Positions 10,739-19,165 of a stretch of 26,926 bases of DNA are shown piece by piece. How positions within the stretch are numbered: position 1 is the stretch's first letter; the number at the start of each line of letters is the position of its first letter. The notes below the pieces were generated by a model. The model made no database searches. It was not told the DNA's origin and saw only the letters and a list, made by a program, of their open reading frames with translations. This stretch comes from Priapulus caudatus (lineage: Eukaryota > Priapulida > Priapulimorpha > Priapulimorphida > Priapulidae). Location of the stretch: the NCBI RefSeq assembly GCF_000485595.1, contig NW_014577365.1, positions 1-26,926 on the forward strand, given 5' to 3'. A program made the translations under genes and the position numbers.

Positions 10739-11309
10739 CTGTGTGGGGGCGGGTGTGTGGTATGTGCTGTGTGTTGTGTGTGCAGTGTGCTGTGTGTATG
10801 TGTGTGTGAATGTGTTGTGTGTGCTGGTGTTGTGTGTGTGTGTGTTGCTGCTGTTATGTGTCGTGCTGTGTGTGGTGTAGACTGTGCTGTGTGTTGTGTG
10901 TGTGGTGTGTCGTGTGTGTGCGCGTGTGTGTAAGTGTAAGTGTGGGTGAGTGTGTGCGCTGTGTTGGCTGAGGTGAGTGTGTGCTGTGCTCGGTGTGTGA
11001 GAGAGGAGAGAGTGTGTGTTTGCGTGTGAGTGTGAGTGCTGTGAGTGTTGTGTGTAGTGAGCCGACAGTGTGTGCGTGGTGCATGTGTGTATGAGGGTGT
11101 GCCTGAGTAGTGCTGAGTGGTGTGTGGTGTGAGAGAGAGAGTGTGTGCTATGTGTGTGTGCTGGTATGTGTGTCGCTTGTGTGTGGTGTGGAGTGTTTTG
11201 AGTGCTTGTGTGGTGTGTGTGTGTGAGTTTGTGCTGCTGTTGTGTGTGCGTGTGTGCTGTGCCGAGTGATGTGAGCTGTGTTGTGTGTAGTGTGAGAGAG
11301 AGTGTGTGT

Positions 11310-11344
<35 letters not shown>

Positions 11345-11383
11345 AGTGTGTGTATGTGTGTGTGTGTGTGTGCTTGCGCGCGC
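10739..11383. repeat. GT-rich field with higher-order structure (copy 1)
   Basis: Degenerate GT sequence with GCTG, GAGTG and GTTGTG variants. The landmark TGAGAGAG...GTGTGTG recurs near 10997, 11130 and 11294, implying a higher-order period of about 130-165 bp. His/Thr-rich minus-strand frames are artefacts. Confidence 0.85.
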
Positions 11384-12051
11384 CGCCTTTGCGTGTTTGC
11401 ATCTCTTCGCATATTTCAACATCAACGATGCTCGCCGATTTCGGCAAATTCGAATACAAAGCACTTGTCAACTTCAATTTGAGGCTAGCATGACCGAGCA
11501 AAGACTACAGCGCGGCACCCGGCCTTTCTACAACTGGCCGATAATAATAAAATAATAATAATAAATGACTCATGACGTTCTCACACGAAATCTTAAAAGT
11601 GTATTTAGCTTGGCAAATGCAGTCGGCAAAGTTATTGCTTGCGTTAGGTACGTACTATGAAGTGAGAGTAATTTAATCTCGTCTATTTACAACAAAAATG
11701 TGTTCGCGATCTGTGCATTGGCTAAAAGCTGCACCTAGATCTATCGAACCTACTCTGCCGAACGGGAAAATAATTCTTTAGCAATTTTTTCTTCGGTGGG
11801 GGGGTATGGTGCAGCTTCGTGGCTCGTACGACTGTCGTGCGAGAGCCTGTCTGGGGGTACTCGTCGTACCGTGGGAACCGGATCAGTGGGGTGGAAAAGT
11901 AATCATTCAAACACGTATCACACCCACAAAGTGAACAAACGCCGACTCTGCACTTTGTACTTTTAACACCTGATTTCAATATTATTGCGCAAAAATGCGA
12001 TTATTATTTGCACATAGCGTTGACAACTTCAGCAAAGCAATTAAACGCTAA
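11384..12051. other. Unique intronic sequence with a copy-specific 186-bp segment
   Basis: Shared with copy 2 (18695-19165), except that about 11765-11950 is absent there. That segment contains a compact inverted repeat, CTCGTACGAC/GTCGTGCGAG (11823-11832 and 11834-11843). It is bracketed by the direct repeat ACTCTGC at about 11752 and 11945. No coding exon is supported. Confidence 0.55.
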
Positions 12052-12054
12052 CAG

Positions 12055-13475
12055 GGGCCGGTTTCACGAAGCGTACTTAACTTAAGTATGATTAAATCAC
12101 TAATACATACTTTAACTTCACGTTAATTATGAGTTTCCTGCTCCGGCTTAATCATACTCAAAAGTTCTGTTCACGAAGCCGGTTTTAAGTACATATTTAA
12201 ACTAATCACATAATTAGCCGACTTCAACACGGAATAGACTGGTACTCGCCCTCCCCTCTCGCGCTTAGTTACTTCGATGGCGGATACGAGCTACATCGAG
12301 GTAGGAGCGAGTACCAGTCTAAAACAAATTACACGCATTCAATTATGCCGCCGACCAATCACGCCAAAAACATCTTCAAGTTCGGTTACATGTAAAAGGA
12401 GCATTAATTTTGTAACTCATAATTAGTGATGAAGTAGTACAGCCAAATCTTAGCATAATTTGAATTTTCTTGGGAAAAAAATGAAGTAAAATTTCCAATT
12501 GTTAACAATCTGCAGCGTACTAAAGCGCATATTCGACAATCGATTATGCCCAAAGTTGACGAATGCTTACAGTAACTGGCCCACCTTTTGGTGCTAGGTT
12601 TAATAAGCTACATTACCTCTATAGCCAAACGCCGTATTAGTTTGTCAATTATCACTGCTAATTACTAAGAAATGTCTAATTGAAATCGTAAATTTGCGGC
12701 GGTAATCTGGCGACAACGCCGAAATTTTGGCCAAAACAAAATATAACATCGAGTTCGGTTCGCGACGTCACATGTTGCTACAGATGTTGCAGATCGAATG
12801 TTTTGTCCCGGGTAAATTGTTTGTAGTGTTATTATTTGCCTAAGTTGCCACTATTATATGTTGCTTGTATCTCGAAGAACGTATATTCATTTATTCCGAA
12901 TCCCAAGAGTAAAACTCCATAAACGTACGGAATGCCGCAGCTCAGACTACAAGGACTCGAAATTCACTGACGGGCCGAGCATACGTGCGAAAATGTCCGG
13001 TGCACTATAATCTGCTATGACACGCACCTCGCCCAGTTTACGGCGGTTTACGGCCGGGCCATGGCGGTTGTAACTGTCAACACCCGCCATTTCTTGGACT
13101 GCGATTTCAATTAGACAATTTTCTTAGTAACAGCAGTGCATATTGACAAAAAACTAATAACCCGCGTTTGGCTATAACGGTATAGTACTTATTAACTACA
13201 CAAGTTGCCAGTTACTGCATAGCATTCGTTAAAATTTCCAATTATAAAATCTGCAGCGTACTTAATATACTTCTAAGTTCTAGTACTAGCAACTAATTAT
13301 GATTAGTGGATTTAATCATGCTCCTGAGTAGAATTAAATATTGTGATTAACTTAATCATGATTAAAGTTAATTACGCTTCGTGAAACAGTCACTTTAATT
13401 TAAGTACGAGAAGTTAATCATGATTAGTGATTTAATCACGATTCAATACTTAAGTACGCTTCGTGAAACCGGCCC
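12055..13475. mobile_element. Non-autonomous foldback/MITE-like transposon with TIRs (copy 1, clean)
   Basis: The left end begins GGGCCGGTTTCACGAAG and the right end is its reverse complement. The arms match perfectly for about 26 bp and continue imperfectly beyond. CAG occurs immediately outside both ends (12052-12054 and 13476-13478), consistent with a 3-bp target duplication. Second, internal copies of the TIR core lie inside each end (TTCACGAAGCC at 12170-12180; CGCTTCGTGAAAC at 13375-13387). A longer subterminal inverted repeat pairs roughly 12488-12720 with 13030-13265. At 1421 bp with no ORF over about 60 codons, it has no transposase and must be mobilised in trans. A 3-bp duplication and GGGCCGGTTT-type ends recall PIF/Harbinger elements, but the usual target there is TWA rather than CAG, so the superfamily is unproven. 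Confidence 0.85.
12235..12321. repeat. 15-bp inverted repeat inside the transposon
   Basis: TAGACTGGTACTCGC (12235-12249) is the exact reverse complement of GCGAGTACCAGTCTA (12307-12321), with a 57-bp GC-rich loop. It could be a nested insertion or a hairpin within the element. Copy 2 shows damaged traces of it near 19334-19414. Confidence 0.8.
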
Positions 13476-13478
13476 CAG

Positions 13479-13887
13479 GTGTTTAAGGAATATATTCTCA
13501 ACAACAGCTCCCTTCCGCTTTTCCCTCTCTCGCCTTCTCTCCTCCTCTCTCTCTCTTTCGCTCTCTCTATCTATCTCAATCAATCGCTCTTTCGCGCGCC
13601 CCTCTCTCTCTTTTTTCACTCACACACACGCGCGCGCGCTTTCTCCCATTCTCTCTCTCTCGCGCGCGCGCTTCTTTTTCCTCGTGTCTTATTCCTCGTA
13701 TGTTTTTACGCTTCCAATTTTACTTTTCGCGTAATTCCGGACTTTTACGGACAATTTTTCTATTGTGTGGATTTTAGCAGGTGAATAATTAATGTTCTCC
13801 GATATGGCACGTAGGTAAATGCCACCGAACGCATTCACAGCTAACGCATAATTAAATATGCAATAGATAATCGAGAAACATTAGCGT

Positions 13888-13889
<2 letters not shown>
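13479..13889. other. Pyrimidine-rich non-coding sequence after the transposon (copy 1)
   Basis: CT-rich sequence with CTAT and CGCGCG patches and AT-rich sequence downstream. Plus-strand frames are Ser/Leu/Phe-rich low complexity. The same sequence, degraded, follows the copy 2 transposon. Confidence 0.5.

Positions 13890-13977
<88 letters not shown>
13890..13977. repeat. CA microsatellite (copy 1, pure)
   Basis: About 44 uninterrupted CA units. The copy 2 counterpart (about 20973-21168) is heavily interrupted and more than twice as long, one of the clearest signs of unequal sequence quality. Confidence 0.97.
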
Positions 13978-13978
<1 letters not shown>

Positions 13979-14205
13979 TATAGACGGGAGAGAGGAAATA
14001 AGAGGAAAGGGGTATATATATATATAATCTATGCCTATATGTTATCGAACATCACGTATTTTTATCAGTTAACGGGCCTTCTCTGTTTACGATGGATAAT
14101 TTCACGCGCATTGTGTAAATAGGCCTTAAGGTGAATTAAATAAGCAGCAGCGCTATGTAATATCGATCTCTCGCCATCCTCACATCACGCCGCCGGCCGC
14201 TTGCT

Positions 14206-14703
14206 CGGGCGACGACAATTAACGCAGCCGACGACGACGGCAACGACGACGGCAACGGCAGCGATAACGCGCCGATGACGACGGCGACGACGACGGCAAC
14301 GGCAGCGATAACGCAGCCGCGACGGCGACGATGACGGCAACGACGATGGTAACGACGACGGCAACGGCAGCGATAATGCGCCGACGACGACGGCAACGAC
14401 AACGGCAACGACGACGGCAACGACGACGGCAACGACGATCGACTTCACCGGCAGCGATAACGCAGCCGACGACGACGGCAACGACGACGGCAATGACGAC
14501 GGCAACGACGACGGCAACGACGACGGCAATGGCAGCGATAACGTGCCGACGACGACGGCAACGACGACGGCAACGTCAGCGATAACGCGCCGATGACGAC
14601 GGCAACGACGACGGCAACGACGACGGCAACGGCAGCGATAACGCGCCGATGACGACGGCAACGACGACGGCAACGACGACGGCAACGGCAGCGATAACGC
14701 GCT
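14206..14703. repeat. Two-level minisatellite, GACGACGGCAAC with GGCAGCGATAACG (copy 1)
   Basis: Blocks of a 12-bp unit GACGACGGCAAC are punctuated about every 40-90 bp by GGCAGCGATAACGCGCC-like spacers, giving a higher-order repeat. The 12-bp unit is a multiple of three, so several frames stay open on both strands with Thr/Ala or Arg/Leu-Pro-Ser composition. I do not regard these as coding. Confidence 0.9.
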
Positions 14704-15082
14704 GACATCGCCGTAATGATCCGTCGACAACATATCTCGCTCCGCTCGGCGCACGATATGTCGTCGGTCGGCCATGTCGTACTGGCGCGACGCGTCTGTA
14801 ACGACCGGCGTGCGCTGAATAACTGCCCTCGCCTTAGGAAAACCATATCACGCCCATCAGCCGAAGCGCGTGACCCGTGGGGTAGGATGAGCGAGCATGG
14901 AGAAATGCCGGAAGGTGTCGCATGACATATAACGTGGGCACCTGACGGATGAGCGCGCGCGCGAGCCGACGTTCTTGCATGCATGCTAACGATTAACGAA
15001 ATCTCCGACAGCCGTAATCACGCAGTCGAAAATCATGTTTACCCGCGCGCGCTGTTTTGTATGGGTTTGTTTCGCATTGACT
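14704..15082. other. Unique sequence closing the duplicated unit (copy 1)
   Basis: GC-moderate sequence without a supported gene, ending at the duplication junction. Copy 2 equivalent is about 21842-22243. Confidence 0.45.
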
Positions 15083-15232
15083 ACCCCTTCCTCCTCTATC
15101 CACGCCACCAGCAATCATGTTTGTCATCTGCCAAGTGAAAACAAAGGCACCGCGTCACGCGATGCTACTCGCTAATAGATTTCTCGCCGATAGTCCGTAA
15201 CGCTTACATCGCCGCAGCCTCGTCGTGCCTCC

Positions 15233-15272
<40 letters not shown>

Positions 15273-15277
15273 CACAC
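15233..15277. repeat. CGCA microsatellite (copy 2)
   Basis: Tandem CGCA tetranucleotides, about 10 bp longer than in copy 1. Confidence 0.9.
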
Positions 15278-15799
15278 GCTGCGTCAGCCACAGCGGGACC
15301 CGTCCTTCGCGCCACATCCGCGCATATGCATTAGCGCCACGGGTGGCGCCGCCTAGCGACATTATTACGGCGGTACTTACCGTCGCCGTACCGTTAATCA
15401 TCGTGTGCTGCGACGCGGCGCTACTGTCGTCGTTGCGTTGTCGGCTCGCTTCCGCGATTAGCTCGCTCCGTCGTGTGCGTGTGGCGACGGAATTAGCCGT
15501 GACACCGCCGTGACCCGAAGCGATTCACCCATCCACTTATCGCGCCTATAGCGAGTGACACAGGCATCATCCGCTATAGTGAACGATGCTATTCCAGCTG
15601 CTATAACTACTGCTAGAACTGCATCTACTAGTATAGTAGCCTAACAGCCGGCAGGGCGCCTATAGCGAGCAATATCATGGGAATGTGCTACGAAAGGGAG
15701 CGCAAATACAGCGCCCTCTAACGGAGTGAATGTGCGATTTCTTTCGAGTGCCGTCGTCGCGAGCGGACGTGACGTCAGTCACTTCTTCGACACCGCAAG
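15278..15799 (+). other. Upstream / 5' flanking region of the receptor exon (copy 2)
   Basis: Non-repetitive sequence with two copies of GCGCCTATAGCGAG about 115 bp apart (near 15541 and 15656). TATTCCAG at about 15591-15598 is a possible splice acceptor. TGACGTCA and an overlapping TCAGTC lie just before the start codon. It is likely 5'UTR and/or proximal promoter. The exon's 5' boundary cannot be fixed. Confidence 0.4.
15770..15780 (+). promoter_or_regulatory. CRE palindrome overlapping an Inr-like TCAGTC
   Basis: TGACGTCA (15770-15777) is the exact CREB/ATF consensus. TCAGTC (15775-15780) fits the arthropod initiator TCAGTY. Together they could mark a core promoter with a leader of about 23 nt, or lie within a longer 5'UTR. 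No DPE is evident at the expected distance, so promoter activity is a guess. Confidence 0.3.
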
Positions 15800-15979
15800 A
15801 TGGCGGTAGCGTCGTCGGCGAACGTCAGCGGCGCGGACGGACCCAACAACGATAACGACACGTGGTCGAGAGTCCCGCCTGTAGGTGGTGCCACCCGTGC
15901 GTCGCACGGTTTGCCGCCATCATCTTCCGTCGCGCCGGCCGACGGCGACATCACCGTAACAACAACAACATCACCGTTC

Positions 15980-16016
<37 letters not shown>

Positions 16017-16460
16017 GCGATAACAATAATAATAGTAATCATAACAGCAGCAGTAACAGCAGCAGTAGCGTCGGCATTGCGCTGAGCGACGGCGTCGCAG
16101 CACTGCAGGCTAGCATACACGGATACGCAGCGTCGCTACGGGACTCGAACCTCACCGGCGAATCCGTCGCGACGGTCGCGTGGAACGACACGCTCGTCGA
16201 CGCGAACGCCACATCGCTGCTCGGCGACGCCGACGCTGCGGCGACGGCGGCCAGCGCGCAGACGCAGCTGAGGTGGGGCGCCTTGACGCTAGGTGTCATC
16301 ATCATCGTGTCTCTCGTCGGCAACGTGATGGTGTGCATGGCCGTCTACATGGACCGCAAGTTGCGCAACATGACCAACTACTTCCTGACGTCGCTCGCCA
16401 TCTCCGATCTGCTTATCGCCGGGCTCGTGATGCCGCTGGCCGTCTATCACACCGTATCAG
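15800..16460 (+). CDS. Class A amine-type GPCR, first coding exon (N-terminus to TM2), partial
   Basis: Encodes 220 residues plus one base of the next codon. It would be the 5' part of a plasma-membrane receptor for a biogenic amine that signals through heterotrimeric G proteins. Residues 1-157 form a long extracellular N-terminus with no obvious signal peptide. It has a 12-residue polyAsn run (61-72), a Ser/Asn-rich stretch to 90, and N-glycosylation sequons at N8, N19, N117, N129 and N136. TM1 is about 158-182, with the conserved Asn in GNVMV (N175). The first intracellular loop is about 183-193 (YMDRKLRNMTNY). TM2 is about 194-218, with SLAISDLL carrying the conserved Asp (D203) and the LVMP motif characteristic of amine receptors. 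The start is the first ATG in frame, in good context (CAAGATGG). The exon ends CAG|GTAAGC in phase 1. TNYFLxSLAI resembles 5-HT2 receptors and LVMPLAVY resembles D2-like dopamine or octopamine/tyramine receptors, so the ligand is unresolved. Later exons (TM3-TM7) are not in this window. Confidence 0.93.
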
Positions 16461-16469
16461 GTAAGCTTC
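16461..16469 (+). other. 5' splice donor of the receptor intron
   Basis: GTAAGC directly follows CAG at 16458-16460. It interrupts a Gly codon after its first base. The frame beyond it runs into the minisatellite, confirming the coding part ends here. Confidence 0.9.
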
Positions 16470-16477
16470 CCAACGTA

Positions 16478-16846
16478 TGGACGGACAGACGGACGGACGG
16501 ACAGACGGACGTACGGACGGACAGACGGACGGACGGATAGACGAACGGACAAACGGACGAACGGACGAACGGACGAACGGACGAACGAACGGACGGACGA
16601 ACGGACGGACGAACGGACGAATGAACGGACAGACGGACGGACGGACGAACGGACGAATGAACGGACAGACGGACGGACGGACGGACGGACGGATGAACGG
16701 ACGAACGGATGGACGAACGGATAGATGGACATGCAGACGGACGGACGGACGGGCGGACGAACGGATAGACGAACGGACGAACGCACGAACAGACACACGA
16801 ACGAACGAACGAACGAACGAACGAACGAACGAACGAACGGACGAAC
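16478..16846. repeat. GACGGACGAACG intronic minisatellite (copy 2)
   Basis: Tandem GACG, GAACG and CAGACG words in 4-bp multiples. It begins about 18 bp inside the intron and ends in a near-pure GAAC/CGAA run (about 16795-16838). The period keeps frames open on both strands (Thr-Asp-Gly-Arg, or Ser-Val-Arg-Pro), which extends the receptor ORF artificially past its donor. Confidence 0.95.
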
Positions 16847-16960
16847 CCACTCGCGCCGCTCATGGTAGAAGTCGGAGAAGTCAATCATTATTAATAATTA
16901 GTGCATGACGTGATGAATCGCTGCAATCTCATTGGATAACGCAGCAGGCATTATGAAGAG

Positions 16961-16986
16961 ATAGTGCCCGCCTTAGCGGGCACTAT
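16961..16986. repeat. Perfect 11-bp stem-loop ATAGTGCCCGC/GCGGGCACTAT
   Basis: The arms 16961-16971 and 16976-16986 are exact reverse complements around CTTA. It resembles an intrinsic terminator in shape only; this is a eukaryotic intron and no T-run follows. Confidence 0.85.
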
Positions 16987-17197
16987 CGCTTGCGCGACGC
17001 ATTGTTATTATAACGCATTGTGTTTACGTCACAAATCTCCTGCGTCTGGGCGCCACGCACGAGTTTCGAACGGCGGTTGTGTTTGTGTCGAACGTTTTGT
17101 TACATCGAATGCACCGGCAAATTAGGGAGTATAAAGAAGGTATATACGCATGAAAAGTAGATTGCATAGTCATGTGATGCACTAAAAACATTAATGC

Positions 17198-17319
17198 CTG
17201 CTGTTGGGGGCACTATGCTCTCATAGTGTTGCTGAGGGAAGGAATAGTGGCCTCGCGTACGTGCTCGGCACTATTCCTTCGTCAGCAACACTAATGAGTA
17301 GCATAGGTGCCCACAGCAG
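17198..17319. repeat. Long imperfect hairpin (about 52-nt arms)
   Basis: The left arm starts CTGCTGTTGGG. The right arm ends CCCACAGCAG. They pair over about 52 nt with a few bulges and a 14-nt loop near 17253-17266. GGCACTAT or its complement occurs at 17209-17216, 17244-17252 (variant) and 17267-17274. A palindromic MITE or a structured RNA are both possible. Confidence 0.75.
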
Positions 17320-17505
17320 TCATGGTAATAAGAATTATTGTGGGCGTTTGGTTACAATGATTGACACGCGTACTGTGGACCTGCCCAATGTTAGCAATTT
17401 ACTACTACCGATGCACGATCCATAGTGCGTTGAATATACATAAAATCAAATCAATAAATTTGCATTTCGATACCATTTCACGATATATAACATTGTAAAA
17501 AGATT

Positions 17506-18139
17506 GCATACATATATATACATGCATACATACATTACATACATACAATCATACATACTATACATTATGCATACACTAATACATACCACATACAGTACAT
17601 ATACATACTACAGTACATACATACTACATACATACATATCATACTAACTATTACCTACATGACATACACCTACATACATACATACATTACTACATAAGCA
17701 TAACATACATACATACAGTACTACATACATACATACTACATAGTACATAACATACTACATACTACACTACATACATACATACATAGCATACATTAATTAG
17801 CATACATTACATACATACATACATAGCATACATAGCATAGCATACATACATACTAACTACGATACATACATAGCATACATACATACCTACATACATCTAA
17901 ATACATACAACATACATGACATACATACATACATACATACATACATACATACATGAGATACATACATACATAATACATACAGTTACATAACATACTATAC
18001 ATACATACTATACATTACATACATTACATAGTTATGACATACTACATACATATCATTATACCATACAACATACATAACATGAACATACAGACCTAACATA
18101 GACATACTTCATACATACAGTACATACAATACATACATC
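17506..18139. repeat. CATA microsatellite field (copy 2, degraded)
   Basis: Counterpart of 9972-10697, with more irregular interruptions (CATAGCA, CAGTACA, CATGACA). Confidence 0.93.
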
Positions 18140-18178
18140 TCTTACGTCTCTCACCTCTGATTTTTTCTGCTCTCTGCT

Positions 18179-18694
18179 GTGGTGTGTGTTGTGTGTGTTT
18201 TGGTGTCGTGTGTGTGTTATGGGTGTGTGGTGTGTGTGTGTGTGTTGTGGTGTGTTGGTGTGTAATGTGTGTGTGTGTGTGGTGTGTGTGGTGGTGGTGT
18301 GTGGTGTTGTTTTGTGTGTAAGTGTAAGTGTGTGTATGTTGTGCGTGTGGGATGAGTGTGGGTGTGTGTGTTGTGAGAAGAGAGAGTGTTGTGTGCGGTG
18401 AGTGTGAGTGTGTGAGTGTGTTTGTGTGAATGTGCGTGTGTGTGCGTGTGGAGTGTTTGTGTGTGGTGTGAGAGAGAGAGTGTGTTAGTGTCGTGTGTGT
18501 ATTGTGTGTGTGTGTGTGGTGTGAGTGTTTGAGTGTGTGTGTGTGGTGTGTGTGTAGTGTGTGTGTGTGTGTTGCGTGTGTGTGTGAGTGTGAGTGTGTG
18601 TGTTGTGGTGAGAAGAGTGTGTATGTTTGTGATGTGTGTGTGTGTGTGCTTTGAGTGTTGTATTGTGTGTGTGTGTGGGTGTGCGCGCGCGCGT
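18179..18694. repeat. GT-rich field (copy 2)
   Basis: Shorter counterpart of 10739-11383. It also carries three GAGAGAG or GAGAAGAG landmarks (near 18375, 18471 and 18610). Confidence 0.9.
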
Positions 18695-19165
18695 TGGCGT
18701 GTTTGCATCTTTCGCAATATGTTCAAATCACGAGTCGCCGATTTCGGCAATTCGAATACAAAGCATGTCAACTCAATTTGAGAGCTATGTACCGAGCAAT
18801 TTAACTACAGCGCGCACCCGGCTTTCTACAATGGGCGATAATAATAAAATAATAAATATATAATGACTCATTGACGTTCTACGATCGAAATCTAAAAGTG
18901 TATTAGCTTGGCAAATGCAGTCGGCTAAGTTATTGCTGTGGTTAGGAATGAAGTGAGTAATTTAATCTAGTCTATTCTACAACATAAATGTTCGCGATCT
19001 GTGCATGTGGATAAAAGCTGCACCTAGATCTATCGAACCTACTCTGCCGAACGATTCACTTACTTTACTTTGTACTTTTAACACTGATTCATATATTGCC
19101 AAAAATTGCGATATGTATGCACAGTGTAGCGTTGCACTTGTCCAGGCAAAGCATTACCTAATCAC
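18695..19165. other. Unique intronic sequence (copy 2, with deletion)
   Basis: Matches 11384-12051 with many small indels. It passes from ACTCTGCCGAACG (near 19044) almost directly to ACTTTGTACTTTTAACAC, missing about 186 bp relative to copy 1. Confidence 0.6.

Larger units (their letters stand above)
7423..15082. repeat. Tandem direct duplication, copy 1 (7.66 kb)
   Basis: Starts at CCCCTTCCTCCTCTATCC and ends at TTTCGCATTGACT. The whole block recurs in the same order and orientation at 15084-22243. About the first 560 bp are nearly identical between copies, with scattered 1-3 bp differences. In the receptor-exon part (about 8.0-9.3 kb) this copy carries dense extra bases relative to copy 2. 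In the transposon, CA-tract and minisatellite parts (about 11.4-15.0 kb) it is the cleaner version. See the findings for the assembly-artefact interpretation. Confidence 0.95.
16847..17505. other. Hairpin module in receptor intron (copy 2, cleaner)
   Basis: Contains a perfect 11-bp stem with 4-nt loop (16961-16986) and a long imperfect hairpin (17198-17319). Both are built around ATAGTGCC or its complement GGCACTAT. A TATAAAG string lies at 17130-17136, but no initiator or ORF follows. No gene is supported. Confidence 0.6.

Noticed and set aside
14136-14984. Minus-strand frames up to 196 codons, Arg/Leu/Pro/Ser-rich
   Set aside because: The 12-bp minisatellite unit is a multiple of three, so it keeps several frames open; the degraded copy at 21.4-21.8 kb breaks them.
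16413-16908. Frames of about 145 codons on both strands over the intronic minisatellite
   Set aside because: They derive from GACG/GAACG repeat words; the plus-strand extension of the receptor frame lies beyond a canonical splice donor.
16961-16986. Intrinsic-terminator-like stem-loop
   Set aside because: The window is eukaryotic and no T-run follows the stem; kept only as an inverted repeat.
17130-17136. TATAAAG box in the receptor intron
   Set aside because: No initiator at about 30 bp downstream, and no ORF or RNA gene follows; chance occurrence is likely.
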